Translations under genes and position numbers: made by a program
DNA from: CAZAMP01 sp964486455
GTDB lineage: Bacteria; Eisenbacteria; RBG-16-71-46; CAZAMP01
Length of the DNA stretch: 64,000 bases
Direction: 5' to 3'
Assembly (NCBI GenBank): GCA_964486455.1
Contig: CAZAMP010000010.1
Coordinates: 1 to 64,000, forward strand
Notes under the pieces: model-generated
Database searches by the model: none
Seen by the model: only the letters and a program-made list of their open reading frames with translations
Told to the model about the DNA's origin: nothing
Shown: one piece after another, positions 42,196-51,439 of the stretch
Layout: the number at the start of each line of letters is the position of its first letter
How positions within the stretch are numbered: position 1 is the first letter of the stretch

Positions 42196-42675
42196 ATGGG
42201 TAGGAAGCGCGTAGGTTGGTGGTTGCTCTCCGTCGCGTCTCTGCTTCTTCTAGTCGGATGTGCAAAGCGAGTGCCGATCGAGGGACTCGACTTCTCTCCG
42301 GAAGAAAAGGTCGTCCTGACCTTTCACGATTCGAGCGCGCTCACTGGCAGAGTAGATCACGACGAGCTGGTCCTTTACGAGACCTCGGACACGAAGTTCA
42401 GGGGCAGAATCGAATCCGTCGACGAGGCGGAGATCGTCGTCGCGGACGTCGTCACGCTGACCGATCGTGGCTCTCATCGTTATGAGCGCGAGCGGATGAA
42501 GCACTATCGCCTCTACGTTGACGATGAGGATTCCGATCGGCTCGTTTTGAGTCGTGACAACATCCTTCAGGTGCAGCGCATTCAAACCGACAAGCCACGA
42601 ACGTTTCGACGCATCATTTTCTGGACGTTCGGCGCTGCCATCGGCTTGCTAGCTATCAGGGACAGGAATTTCTAG
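42196..42675 (+). CDS. Lipoprotein of unknown function
   Basis: 159 residues from the ATG at 42196, which starts a signal peptide ending in a clear lipobox (LLLLVGCAKR). The body is beta-rich and charged (VVLTFHDSSALTGRVD, FRGRIESVDEAEIVVADVV), and a short hydrophobic segment lies near the C-terminus (IIFWTFGAAIGLLAI). No family recognised. Ten bases upstream of the FadL-like gene, so the two probably work together. Confidence 0.75.
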   Translation: MGRKRVGWWLLSVASLLLLVGCAKRVPIEGLDFSPEEKVVLTFHDSSALTGRVDHDELVLYETSDTKFRGRIESVDEAEIVVADVVTLTDRGSHRYERERMKHYRLYVDDEDSDRLVLSRDNILQVQRIQTDKPRTFRRIIFWTFGAAIGLLAIRDRNF

Positions 42676-42684
42676 GAGGAGCCG

Positions 42685-44508
42685 GTGGAGACACTCAAGC
42701 GCGGATCAGTCATCGCACTCGTCCTGCTGGCGGTCCTTGCGGGCAGCGCAGGTGCGCAGCAGGGTGGCGGGATCATCTACTTCCAGACCAACCTCGACTA
42801 CTACCTGTTGAACTATTTCAATCGTGTCAGCCCCATGCCCAACTACGGCGGGGCCTTCGACAATCACTACTCATTCACAAACCTCTACGTCCCGAACTTC
42901 TACTTCCCCAGTCACAACTTCGACTTCTCCGGCGTCGAGCGAAACACGCGAACCGGTGGTATGGGTGGAGCGGGAGTGGCGTTCGCCCGCGGCGGGTCGT
43001 CCCTCGGCATCAATCCGGCCGGCGTCTGCCGAGCGCGGAAGAACGAGGTCTACTTCGGTGCCGCGATTCGATTCGGGACCGGGTCGGGCAATCTGCTCGG
43101 TGAATACATCTTCGACACCGGTTTCTCAGGGGAGATTCGGCCGAACGAGGTGACTCCCGACATCCGCTTTGCGGAACGTCATGATGGGCTTTATCTGGCC
43201 GTGCAACCGTTCTACAAGCGCCAGAAGGCCGACGGGAGCCGCGACGTTTTGGGGCGCACGACACTGGCGGCAGGATATCGCCGCTTCGTCGAGATCAATA
43301 GCTCCGAGAACCAGATCGTTCGATGGATTCCAACCGATGCCTCGGGTGCCTTCGATGACCTCGAGAACCTGAAATCCGCCGCCCAGTCCGTTGAAAGGGG
43401 CGGCATAGACGCGGTGACTGTCGGGCTCAGCACCGGCCTCGGTGAAGACGATGATGCGGTCTCACTGAGTGTCGGCGGAGCCATGAATCTCGTCAACGGC
43501 CGCACGCGCGCCGAGCAGGAGTTTACGGTCACCCAGCTTACTCAGGTCCGATTCCGGACGGGTGGCGGCTACATCAATCAGAAGTTCAAGAGCACGGCTT
43601 TCGATTTCGGTGCGCAGGCGAGCGTATTCGGAGGTGCGATTCGGCTGGGTGGCACGATGCGACCGGCCTACACGCTCGAAATGCCGGGTGGAAGGTACCG
43701 TCAGCTCGAACCCGCGCCTCTCATCGGGGTCTTTGTCTCCGAAGGGAGCATCTCGGGGTACGACATGGAGATGCCGAGCATGCTCAAGGTCGGAGGGGCA
43801 CTCAAGCTCTCCAGCTTCATCGGCGATGGCGAAACGCGCGAAGGCGCGCTAGGCATCGTCCATCGTTTCTTCGGCCGCGGAACAATCGCCGGAGACTACA
43901 TGACGACGAAGCTCTCCGAGGCAACGATCGTACAGCACAGCGATTCGCTGGCGAACCCCGGTCTGCAGGAGCAGTTCGATATGATCAACCTCTTCCTCCA
44001 GGATGCCGGGCTGGGGGATGAGTATCTCAAAACGACCATGCCACTGGTGAGCGGTAGCGCGCTCCTTAGAGACCAAACGGCAATCCGCGTCGGCTTCGAG
44101 ACCATTCTGAAGCGCACCGCCCGGATGCAGCTCCGCATGCGCCTGGGGTTCGAGACGGTGCCCTATTCATTCCCGAGCCTGGTGACCCGTGACGTGGAGA
44201 ACACCGACGGCACGGTTCGCCGGGATGTCGTTTTCAAGACGGACGGGACGCCGCGTCTCGAAGACGTCGAGGGTGACGCGTACACCTTCGGTCTCGGCGT
44301 TGTGACCGGCAACGTGAACTTCGACCTGAGCGTTCGCCGGCAGAGTGTCGACTTCGTCCAGTACTATGAGGGCACGGGACCGGAGAGCTGGTACAACCCG
44401 TTCAACCAGGGAATCTACGAGCCCATTGACACAGCGGCGACCGTCGCGGCGTTTCAGGTGCGTCAGAAGTTGACCGCCCTTCAGGTTTCTGCGGCGCTCG
44501 CGTTTTAG
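42685..44508 (+). CDS. FadL/OmpP1-like outer-membrane beta-barrel protein
   Basis: 607 residues with a GTG start preceded by AGGAGGAG and a signal peptide. The marker TGGMGGAGVAFARGGSSLG followed by INPAGV is typical of FadL/OmpP1 and PorV-type barrels. Alternating strands fill the rest, ending in AALAF. Such proteins carry hydrophobic compounds across the outer membrane or serve as shuttle components for surface proteins; which applies here is open. Confidence 0.85.
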   Translation: METLKRGSVIALVLLAVLAGSAGAQQGGGIIYFQTNLDYYLLNYFNRVSPMPNYGGAFDNHYSFTNLYVPNFYFPSHNFDFSGVERNTRTGGMGGAGVAFARGGSSLGINPAGVCRARKNEVYFGAAIRFGTGSGNLLGEYIFDTGFSGEIRPNEVTPDIRFAERHDGLYLAVQPFYKRQKADGSRDVLGRTTLAAGYRRFVEINSSENQIVRWIPTDASGAFDDLENLKSAAQSVERGGIDAVTVGLSTGLGEDDDAVSLSVGGAMNLVNGRTRAEQEFTVTQLTQVRFRTGGGYINQKFKSTAFDFGAQASVFGGAIRLGGTMRPAYTLEMPGGRYRQLEPAPLIGVFVSEGSISGYDMEMPSMLKVGGALKLSSFIGDGETREGALGIVHRFFGRGTIAGDYMTTKLSEATIVQHSDSLANPGLQEQFDMINLFLQDAGLGDEYLKTTMPLVSGSALLRDQTAIRVGFETILKRTARMQLRMRLGFETVPYSFPSLVTRDVENTDGTVRRDVVFKTDGTPRLEDVEGDAYTFGLGVVTGNVNFDLSVRRQSVDFVQYYEGTGPESWYNPFNQGIYEPIDTAATVAAFQVRQKLTALQVSAALAF

Positions 44509-44545
44509 ATGTGAGCGCGTGCACGGACTGCCGGTGCACTTTCGA

Positions 44546-44582
44546 GGCGGGGGAGGTCGCGGCGCCTCCCCCGCCTTCTTCT
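44546..44582 (+). terminator. Rho-independent terminator
   Basis: A perfect 11-bp GC-rich stem (GGCGGGGGAGG at 44546-44556 and CCTCCCCCGCC at 44565-44575) with an 8-base loop and a T-rich tail (TTCTTCT). It closes the lipoprotein/FadL-like operon. Confidence 0.85.
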
Positions 44583-44686
44583 GTCCCGTGTGTGCGTGCG
44601 GTCTCCGGCGGGCGCAGCTCGCGCGGCAGGTGTCGACGCCGGTGCGTGAACACGGCAGCTTACGGGTGTGAGCGCGGAGAACCGAG

Positions 44687-45094
44687 ATGATGGACGACAC
44701 GAGAGACAGGCGGGTGTTCGGAGCGGACTCCAAGGGGCGTCGCGTGTTTCACTGGGTCGTCTCCATTGTCGGTTGGACGCTCTTCATTTGGGCGTGGTAT
44801 GTCGTTTTCTATCGCCGCACGCCGCTCCAGACCCTGAGAGGGATCTTGGTGCTCGGAGCGTTCCTCGTTCTGGTCAATGTGATCACGTTTATCTGGGTTC
44901 GCCACAACCTCGCAATCTACAGACGGAAGGGGCCGCGCCAGGCCCTTCGATTGGTTGAAGAGGATTGGAGCACGGACTACTTCGGTAGGAGACTCGATGC
45001 CGAGTGGGACGACGTCCGGGAAGGTCGGTTGATCGACCTGGACGTTGCTGACAGGCAGAAGGTGTTCACCGTCAGAGACGTCAATAGGGAGTAG
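44687..45094 (+). CDS. Small two-helix membrane protein, PgaD-like
   Basis: 135 residues with two membrane segments (VVSIVGWTLFIWAWYVVF and GILVLGAFLVLVNVITFIW) and a cytoplasmic tail containing ALRLVEEDWSTDYFGRRLD. It directly precedes a PgaC-like synthase. In E. coli PgaD is a similar small protein that forms the c-di-GMP-responsive synthase with PgaC. Sequence similarity is weak, so the name rests on topology and position. Confidence 0.65.
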   Translation: MMDDTRDRRVFGADSKGRRVFHWVVSIVGWTLFIWAWYVVFYRRTPLQTLRGILVLGAFLVLVNVITFIWVRHNLAIYRRKGPRQALRLVEEDWSTDYFGRRLDAEWDDVREGRLIDLDVADRQKVFTVRDVNRE

Positions 45095-45096
45095 TC

Positions 45097-46353
45097 GTGC
45101 AGGATCTTATCATCGCGATACAGCACAGCGCCCTCTACCAGGTCATCCTGGTCTTTTTCGCGTTCTACCCGATGGTGTCCAGCATCACGTGGATCAGCAC
45201 GTCGCTGTTCTTCTACTTCCGCTGGGAGCGAAAGACGCCGCCCGGTGTCTTCGAGCCTCTGCAGGATGCCTCGCCGGTAACCATTCTGATTCCGGCCTTC
45301 TGTGAAGGACGGGTCATTCGCAGGACGCTCGAGGGTGTGCTCGCCATCGATTATCCGAACCGTGAGGTGCTCGTCATCGATGATGCGTCGACGGACGACA
45401 CCGTCGATGAGGTGATGCCGTTCGTGGAGCGCGGGGACGTCCGTTTGATCCGAAAGCGCTTCAACGAAGGCAAGGCGATGGCGCTGAACGACGCAATGCC
45501 GTGCGCGCGCGGGGAACTCGTGCTCATCATGGACGCGGACGCCTATCCGGATCCGCAGATCTTGAACTACCTCGTTCCGCACTTCGAGTCGGTGCGCGTG
45601 GCGGGCGTAACGGGGAACCCACGCGTGGCGAACCGTGGATCCTTTCTCGCAAAGCTGCAGCTCATCGAGTTCGCGTCGATTGTCGGCCTGCTGAGGAGAT
45701 CTCAGCGCATCTGGGGACGCCTGCTGACCATGAGCGGAGTCGTGGGGATCTTCCGTCGTTCCGCGCTGATCGACGTCGGGCTCTACAGCCCGGAAATGGC
45801 CACCGAGGACATCGACATCACCTGGAAGCTCCAGCGCCACTACTACGATGTCCGCTACGAGCCGCGCGCGCTGGTCTGGATGCAGGTCCCTTCGACGTTG
45901 CGCGGGCTGATCCGCCAGCGGATACGGTGGGCGAAGGGCCTCGGCCAAGTGCTGCGTCGCCACGGCGACATTCTGCTCAGGTGGAGTGATCGGAGAATCT
46001 GGCCCGTGCTCATCGAGGCCACGTTGTCGGTGATCTGGGCATACTGTGTCGTGCTTCTGACCCTGCTCTGGTCTCTGTCGTACGTGTTCGGCTATCCACC
46101 CGTCGGTGTGAGTCCGTTTCCGAACTGGTGGGGGATGCTCATCGCCACGATGTGTCTCGCACAGCTCATGACCGGCGTTCTGCTGGATCGTCGCTACGAC
46201 AAGTCGCTGACGCCGTACTTCGGCGTGGCGGTCTTCTATCCGATCATCTACTGGATGCTGATGGCACTGATCACGTTCTTTGCGACGCCATCCGGGATGC
46301 GAAGCCCCAAGCGGGAGAACGCTCCGACGCGGTGGCGCACCGCGAGGGAGTGA
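45097..46353 (+). CDS. Processive family 2 glycosyltransferase, PgaC-like polysaccharide synthase
   Basis: 418 residues, GTG start. N-terminal membrane segment, GT2 domain and about three C-terminal membrane segments. Catalytic motifs: VTILIPAFCEG, VLVIDDASTDDT, LIMDADAYPDP (DxD), ATEDIDITW (TED) and RQRIRW (QxxRW), the set shared by poly-N-acetylglucosamine, cellulose and hyaluronan synthases. Closest in layout to PgaC/IcaA. Its stop overlaps the next ATG by one base. Confidence 0.9.
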   Translation: MQDLIIAIQHSALYQVILVFFAFYPMVSSITWISTSLFFYFRWERKTPPGVFEPLQDASPVTILIPAFCEGRVIRRTLEGVLAIDYPNREVLVIDDASTDDTVDEVMPFVERGDVRLIRKRFNEGKAMALNDAMPCARGELVLIMDADAYPDPQILNYLVPHFESVRVAGVTGNPRVANRGSFLAKLQLIEFASIVGLLRRSQRIWGRLLTMSGVVGIFRRSALIDVGLYSPEMATEDIDITWKLQRHYYDVRYEPRALVWMQVPSTLRGLIRQRIRWAKGLGQVLRRHGDILLRWSDRRIWPVLIEATLSVIWAYCVVLLTLLWSLSYVFGYPPVGVSPFPNWWGMLIATMCLAQLMTGVLLDRRYDKSLTPYFGVAVFYPIIYWMLMALITFFATPSGMRSPKRENAPTRWRTARE

Positions 46354-47981
46354 TGGGACGCAACGCACGACGGGCCATCGGAGCCGTTACCGTGGGGTGC
46401 ATCCTTCTCGCCGTCCTGCTGGTGCTCGCGACGCGCCATGGTCCCGCCGTCACGCCGGACGCGGTGCAATACATCAGCGCGGCGCAACACGTCTCAGAGG
46501 GCACGGGACTGTGTTCTTCGGTCACGGACTTCAACGAACGCAGGGTCGAGCTTCCGTTGGCGGCGTGGGCGCCCATGTATCCGAGTCTCCTCGGAGCGGT
46601 GATGAGGTTCGGCGGTTCCCCGCTCGTCGTTGGACGATGGACGAACGTGGCGCTGGCGGTTCTGACCCTGATCCCATTGGCCGCCGTCGCGCGCGCGGCC
46701 GGCGGCGACCGCTCGGTGGCGCCGGTGCTGGTCATTCATAGCCTGCTTTTCTATCCGATCCTGATCTCCACGTTTCTGTGGTCGGAACCGCTATTCATTC
46801 TTTGCTCGCTCGCGAGCCTGGCGTTGATCGTGCGCGGTCTCCGCCGAGAATCGGGTTTCCCAGTCGAACTGGTGACGGCGGGGCTGTTCGCCGCCGCCGC
46901 GGTCCTGTCGCGCTACCTCGGTGTTCTACTCATCCTCGTCTCGATCGTGGGGATCTGGTCCCGCGGGCTCCGACGATCGCCGAACCGCCTCCTGGGCGAC
47001 GTAATCGCGTACGGCCTTCCCGCCGCCCTGCCGGTCTTCGCGTGGCTCCTGCGCAATCGCCTCGTGACCGGTGCGTTCTTCGGCACGGGCCGGCCCGATC
47101 CATGGTGCGGGTTCGGACAAGCGATTCTCGATACCTCGCGAACCCTCCTGCTCGATGCGATCGCGCCTGTGCTCCGGGCGGGTGGTGTGCCGGCGGTGAT
47201 CGGGGCGGTCGCCGGAACGCTCGGTGCGATCCTCCTGATCGTCCTCTCCGTGCGATCGGAGCGAGCCCTGGCACCCGATGAGGCGAGCGGGGACGGTGCA
47301 TTCAGGGGCCTCCTGATCGCCTACGCGATCGTGTTCATCGGCACGCTGGTTCTTCTCGTTCGTCTGGTCGGTTTTGACGCGATCAACACGAGGTTGCTTG
47401 CTCCCGTCTATCCCGTTCTCCTCGTGCTTGTAATACATGCGTTCCGCCGGGGCTCCACGGCCGGGATCTCGACGGTGCGGGCCAACATGGTGCGCAACCT
47501 CCACGGGACCGCTGTCGGCCTTCTCCTGCTGCCGCAGCTATTGGCGACCGGCACGTTCATCTCCGAGATCGACCGGGAGACGCGAACGCTCTCCGCTCCC
47601 TACTGGACGTCGACGCTGTGGAACGACGGAGCATGGCAAGAAGATCCGGCGATGAAACGCCTGCCCGAGCTCGCGGGTGCCAGTCCACTGGTCATCACCA
47701 ATCTGCGCGAGGTCGTGGCTCTGGTGACCGGGCTGCCCGCGAAGTCTCTGCCCGATGCGGTGGGTGACGCGTACCTTGAACGTGTGCTGGAGTTTCCGGG
47801 CGCCGTCATCGCACTCAACGACTCGCTCAGATCATGGTGGGCGACGCGCGATCAGATGCACGACGTGGCCGCCGCCACGGGGCGGGTGGCGCCCCTTGGC
47901 GAGAGTGGGCATTGGTCATTCTTTCGCGTGCTCAACGCGCCGGTAGAAGAAGGAGACGACACGATCCATGCGGATCTCTAG
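46353..47981 (+). CDS. Multi-spanning GT-C-like membrane protein
   Basis: 542 residues from the ATG overlapping the pgaC-like stop. About 11 membrane segments follow a first one (AIGAVTVGCILLAVLLVLAT). The early loop TRHGPAVTPDAVQYISAAQ has an Asp placed as in GT-C (PMT/ArnT, family 39) glycosyltransferases, which use lipid-linked sugars. A periplasmic C-terminal domain of ~130 residues follows. Role in the polysaccharide cluster is inferred from position; no E. coli pga counterpart exists. Confidence 0.75.
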   Translation: MGRNARRAIGAVTVGCILLAVLLVLATRHGPAVTPDAVQYISAAQHVSEGTGLCSSVTDFNERRVELPLAAWAPMYPSLLGAVMRFGGSPLVVGRWTNVALAVLTLIPLAAVARAAGGDRSVAPVLVIHSLLFYPILISTFLWSEPLFILCSLASLALIVRGLRRESGFPVELVTAGLFAAAAVLSRYLGVLLILVSIVGIWSRGLRRSPNRLLGDVIAYGLPAALPVFAWLLRNRLVTGAFFGTGRPDPWCGFGQAILDTSRTLLLDAIAPVLRAGGVPAVIGAVAGTLGAILLIVLSVRSERALAPDEASGDGAFRGLLIAYAIVFIGTLVLLVRLVGFDAINTRLLAPVYPVLLVLVIHAFRRGSTAGISTVRANMVRNLHGTAVGLLLLPQLLATGTFISEIDRETRTLSAPYWTSTLWNDGAWQEDPAMKRLPELAGASPLVITNLREVVALVTGLPAKSLPDAVGDAYLERVLEFPGAVIALNDSLRSWWATRDQMHDVAAATGRVAPLGESGHWSFFRVLNAPVEEGDDTIHADL

Positions 47982-49407
47982 CAAACACGCTCCGACACTC
48001 GTTGCGATGCTGGCGGTGGGGCTTGTCCTTGGCGCCGGTGCATCGACCGTGTCCCCGGTGTCGGCTTCGGAAAAGACAGTCGATTCGCTCATCGTCGCGG
48101 GGCACGAAGCGGGGCGTGCCGACCGCCACAGCGACGCAATCGACGCGTACGAGAGTGTCATCCGGCTCGCCCCGGATCGCCGAGCGGACGTCAGCGCGCG
48201 CCTCGCCTTCCAGTACGCTTGGGCCAATCGGCTACAGAAATCGAAGCGCGAGTTCGCCTTCGCGCGCACGCACGCTCCGGACGACGTCGATCTTCAACTT
48301 GGAGAGCTTCTGGTAACCAACTGGATGGGTCGCCATCTGGAGGCCTGGCGCGGCTATAACGATCTGTCACGCCGCGAGCCGGACGACCCCGCGCCGCTCA
48401 TGGGGCTCGCGACCGCCCAGAATTGGCTGGGGAGACCTGATCTCTCGCTCCGGACGGTTCAGCGTGTCTACGAGATCGAGCCCGACCATCGGGACGCGCG
48501 CAATCTCGAGTCGTCGATCCGAACGGGACTTCGGCCCGTGGCCGGTTTGTTCGTCGACGTCTCCGAGGATTCGGACGACTACGCGGTGACATCCGTCGTG
48601 ACCGAGGTTGCCTACTCTCCTCATCCGCTCGTACGCGTCGTGCCCTCGATCAATCGACTCGCCATCACGCGCCCTGGGTCGGACCGCGCACGGTCACTGG
48701 ATGTGGTGGAGACCTGGTTGGCGGTGACGGCGACGGCCCGGCCGGTGACGCGCCTGGGCCTCTGGGGCCGGTTCGCGCTCATCACCAATCCGGAAGATGG
48801 TTCGGACTACGGACCGCTCACGTCGAACGTATCGGCGGAGTGGATGGTGGCCGATCCGATCCGGGTGGCCGCATTCTACGATCGCTTCGCGGTGTTCTCC
48901 GACGTTTCGCTGCCCGACAAGATCACGGGTGAGATCGCGGGCCTTTCCCTCAACGTCTTTCCGGATCCCCCCACGCGCGTGAGGGTCGTCATGGATTGGG
49001 GGAAATACTCCGATGAGAACAGCCGCCGCAATGCCTGGCTCACGGCATCGCGCGAGGTGTGGGATCGCGCCCGCGTCCGACTGGGTGTGGCCGCGCGCTA
49101 CCTCGACTTCGACCGGTGGCTTCCCAACGGCATCTGGACTCCGGTGGATTTTCGCGCGGGCGGCGTGACCCTGGAGGCCGATTACGGCGTACGCGACGTC
49201 TGGTCTCTGAACGGTAGTGTCGAGCTGGGGTCGGCGAAAGAGGATGTCGCGGAGGGGGCCATGTATGCCACGTATCGTCTCGGTTTCTTCCGATCGCTCG
49301 GGCGTTGGCTCCTCGACGCGAGCGTGGGACACAGCGAAGGGAATGTCGAGACGGGAACGGGCTACGAGCGAACCTACGCGCATGCCGGCTTGCGGATACG
49401 GCTCTGA
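47968..49407 (+). CDS. PgaA-like TPR plus outer-membrane barrel protein
   Basis: 479 residues: signal peptide, about 150 residues of tetratricopeptide repeats (SDAIDAYESVIRLAPDRRAD, DPAPLMGLATAQNWLGRPDL), then about 280 residues of barrel strands ending in HAGLRIRL. This order is that of PgaA, the outer-membrane exporter of poly-N-acetylglucosamine, though shorter. It overlaps the preceding gene by 14 bases, tying it to the synthase cluster. Confidence 0.85.
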   Translation: MRISSKHAPTLVAMLAVGLVLGAGASTVSPVSASEKTVDSLIVAGHEAGRADRHSDAIDAYESVIRLAPDRRADVSARLAFQYAWANRLQKSKREFAFARTHAPDDVDLQLGELLVTNWMGRHLEAWRGYNDLSRREPDDPAPLMGLATAQNWLGRPDLSLRTVQRVYEIEPDHRDARNLESSIRTGLRPVAGLFVDVSEDSDDYAVTSVVTEVAYSPHPLVRVVPSINRLAITRPGSDRARSLDVVETWLAVTATARPVTRLGLWGRFALITNPEDGSDYGPLTSNVSAEWMVADPIRVAAFYDRFAVFSDVSLPDKITGEIAGLSLNVFPDPPTRVRVVMDWGKYSDENSRRNAWLTASREVWDRARVRLGVAARYLDFDRWLPNGIWTPVDFRAGGVTLEADYGVRDVWSLNGSVELGSAKEDVAEGAMYATYRLGFFRSLGRWLLDASVGHSEGNVETGTGYERTYAHAGLRIRL

Positions 49408-49433
49408 TCGGTCGCCGTCCTGCCGCGGGTTCT

Positions 49434-50375
49434 TCAGCCGATCCTGAGAAGCAGTTTGAGTGTCCGCCGCGCGTGCTCGAACGCCTCGACGCCCCGCTCG
49501 AGTGGATAGCTTCCTTCCACCAGTCGTCCTACCGGGATGCGACCGTCCCGAAGCGCCTCGAGGGCGGGTTCGAACCTTCCGCAGCGCGATCCGACGATCG
49601 TCACCTCGTCGATGACGACCGGCGCCAGATCCATCGGTGGCGATCCGTGAAACGTGCTCTTGAGAACCAGCGTGCCGGTCGGTTCCGTCGCTTCGAGCGC
49701 CGAACGGAAACCATCGGGCGTGCCGGTGCAATCGACGGTCACCGGAAACCGATCGGAGAGTGTGGTGTCCGCGCCAGCGGTCTCCAGACCGTCCGCGCGC
49801 AAGGCGGTGAGCCGGTCTGTGTGCCTGCCCACCACGGTGACGTTGCCGCCCGCGTCGCGAAGCGACCAGGCGACGAGATGTCCGAGGCGTCCATCGCCGA
49901 AGACGGCGATCCGGCCGGTGACCGGGATCTGCTCCGCGATCCGCATCGCGGCGGCGAGCGGCTCGACGAAGACCGCATCGTCGTCCTCAATCGAATCCGG
50001 AACGACGTGGAGATTGCGTTCGGGCAACACGAGGTAATCGGCAAAGACGCCGTTTCTCCCGGCGATCCCGAGAACCGTGCGCTCGGAGCAGTGACGATGG
50101 CGACCCGACCTGCAGCGCGGGCATGTGCCGCACGCGGCGTTGATCTCTCCCGTCACTCTGGCGCCGGCCTTCAACGATGTCGTCGGTGTGATGAGGGTGC
50201 CGACGAACTCGTGGCCCAAGATCCCTCGGAAATTCATGTACCCGTCGACGATCTCCAGATCGGTCCGGCAGATTCCGGCGACGGTGACCCGCACGAGCGC
50301 CTCACCCGGGGTGGGATCGGGGGTCGGGAGATCGGTCCTGTGGGTCAGCCGTCCGTCGAATACCAGGCCGTTCAC
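49434..50375 (-). CDS. Zinc-type alcohol dehydrogenase (MDR superfamily)
   Basis: 313 residues: catalytic zinc ligands Cys in VAGICRTDLEI and GHE in ILGHEFVGT, the structural-zinc lobe CGTCPRCRSGRHRHC, and a cofactor fold with IAVFGDGRLGHLVAW (G-x-G-x-x-G). It oxidises an alcohol or sugar alcohol with NAD(P); substrate unknown. Slightly short for the family. Convergent with the pgaA-like gene and divergent from the patatin gene. Confidence 0.9.
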   Translation of the reverse strand: MNGLVFDGRLTHRTDLPTPDPTPGEALVRVTVAGICRTDLEIVDGYMNFRGILGHEFVGTLITPTTSLKAGARVTGEINAACGTCPRCRSGRHRHCSERTVLGIAGRNGVFADYLVLPERNLHVVPDSIEDDDAVFVEPLAAAMRIAEQIPVTGRIAVFGDGRLGHLVAWSLRDAGGNVTVVGRHTDRLTALRADGLETAGADTTLSDRFPVTVDCTGTPDGFRSALEATEPTGTLVLKSTFHGSPPMDLAPVVIDEVTIVGSRCGRFEPALEALRDGRIPVGRLVEGSYPLERGVEAFEHARRTLKLLLRIG

Positions 50376-50519
50376 GCTATCCTCCCGCGCGGCTTCCTTA
50401 AGCGGATGGCATACACGGTACGACCTCGTCGCAACGTCGACAAGTCTCCCGCCTGTGGTTTGCCACGCCCCGTAGCTGTGCTACGGTCTGGTCCGGCATA
50501 GGCGGCTATCAAGGAAACG

Positions 50520-51383
50520 ATGAAGGAACCCATCAAGATCGGGCTCGCCCTCTCTGGCGGGGCGGCCCGAAGCGTGACCCATATCGGCGTGCTCAAAGCA
50601 CTCGAAGAACGTGGCATCGAGGTGTCATGCATTGCCGGCACGAGCGGCGGCGCGATCATCGCGGCGTTCTACGCGTCGGGGATTCCCACCGGCCGCATGT
50701 TCGAGATCGCGTCGCAGACACGCCTCACCGATCTAGGAGGCTTCGGTTTTCGGCGCCTCGGGTTCTTCTCGAGCAAGAAGCTCCAGCGGCTCATCGTCGA
50801 TCACGTCGGAGACATCCGGTTCGACCAGCTCCGTGTCCCATGCGCGATCGTGGTCACCGATCTTCTGACGGGCCGGAGAGAGGTGGTCGATTCCGGAAGC
50901 GTTGCGGTCGCCGCCCAGGCGTCGTGCTGCATTCCACAGATCTACGCGCCGGTTGAGATGAATGGAGGGCTCTATGTCGACGGAGGGCTCGTCGACTATA
51001 TGCCCATCTCCGCGCTCACGCCTTTCGCGCCGACGCTTCGGATCGGCGTCAATCTGGGTTTCCATCGGCGTGAGGACTATCGGCCGCGGCACCTCCTCTC
51101 GCTGATCATGCATGTCATGGGGCTTGTGGCCCAGCAGAACGCCGTCTTCTCTTCGCGTGAGGCCGACGTGGTCATCAGACCCGACCTCCGCAACTTCAGC
51201 TCGTTCGAAATCAAGGAAGCCGAGGCGATGGTGGACGTTGGATACCGGGAGACACTCGCTCGGATCGACGATATCGAACGGCTTTGGAACGAAACACGCT
51301 CGGTGAGGACCCGCGTGCGCCGCTGGCTTGACCGGCTTCGACGAGGCGATCGTTCCGCCGCCGTCGGCGCGGGAGGCGGGTAG
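50520..51383 (+). CDS. Patatin-like phospholipase (RssA type)
   Basis: 287 residues. The oxyanion loop GLALSGGAARSVTHIG and nucleophile elbow CIAGTSGGAII (Gly-x-Ser-x-Gly) plus the catalytic Asp in LYVDGGLVDYMP form the Ser-Asp dyad of patatins. It probably hydrolyses membrane lipids on the cytoplasmic side. The upstream gap has a small perfect hairpin (CCGTAG/CTACGG, 50470-50486). Confidence 0.93.
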   Translation: MKEPIKIGLALSGGAARSVTHIGVLKALEERGIEVSCIAGTSGGAIIAAFYASGIPTGRMFEIASQTRLTDLGGFGFRRLGFFSSKKLQRLIVDHVGDIRFDQLRVPCAIVVTDLLTGRREVVDSGSVAVAAQASCCIPQIYAPVEMNGGLYVDGGLVDYMPISALTPFAPTLRIGVNLGFHRREDYRPRHLLSLIMHVMGLVAQQNAVFSSREADVVIRPDLRNFSSFEIKEAEAMVDVGYRETLARIDDIERLWNETRSVRTRVRRWLDRLRRGDRSAAVGAGGG

Positions 51384-51439
51384 ATTCTCGGCGATCTTTT
51401 GCTTGGACAATTGTGGATGACGAGGACAGGGAGGACGAG

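Noticed and set aside
44977..46368. 463-residue minus-strand ORF opposite the PgaC-like gene
   Set aside because: The plus strand has all GT2 catalytic motifs; the opposite ORF is a His/Arg/Asp-rich shadow.
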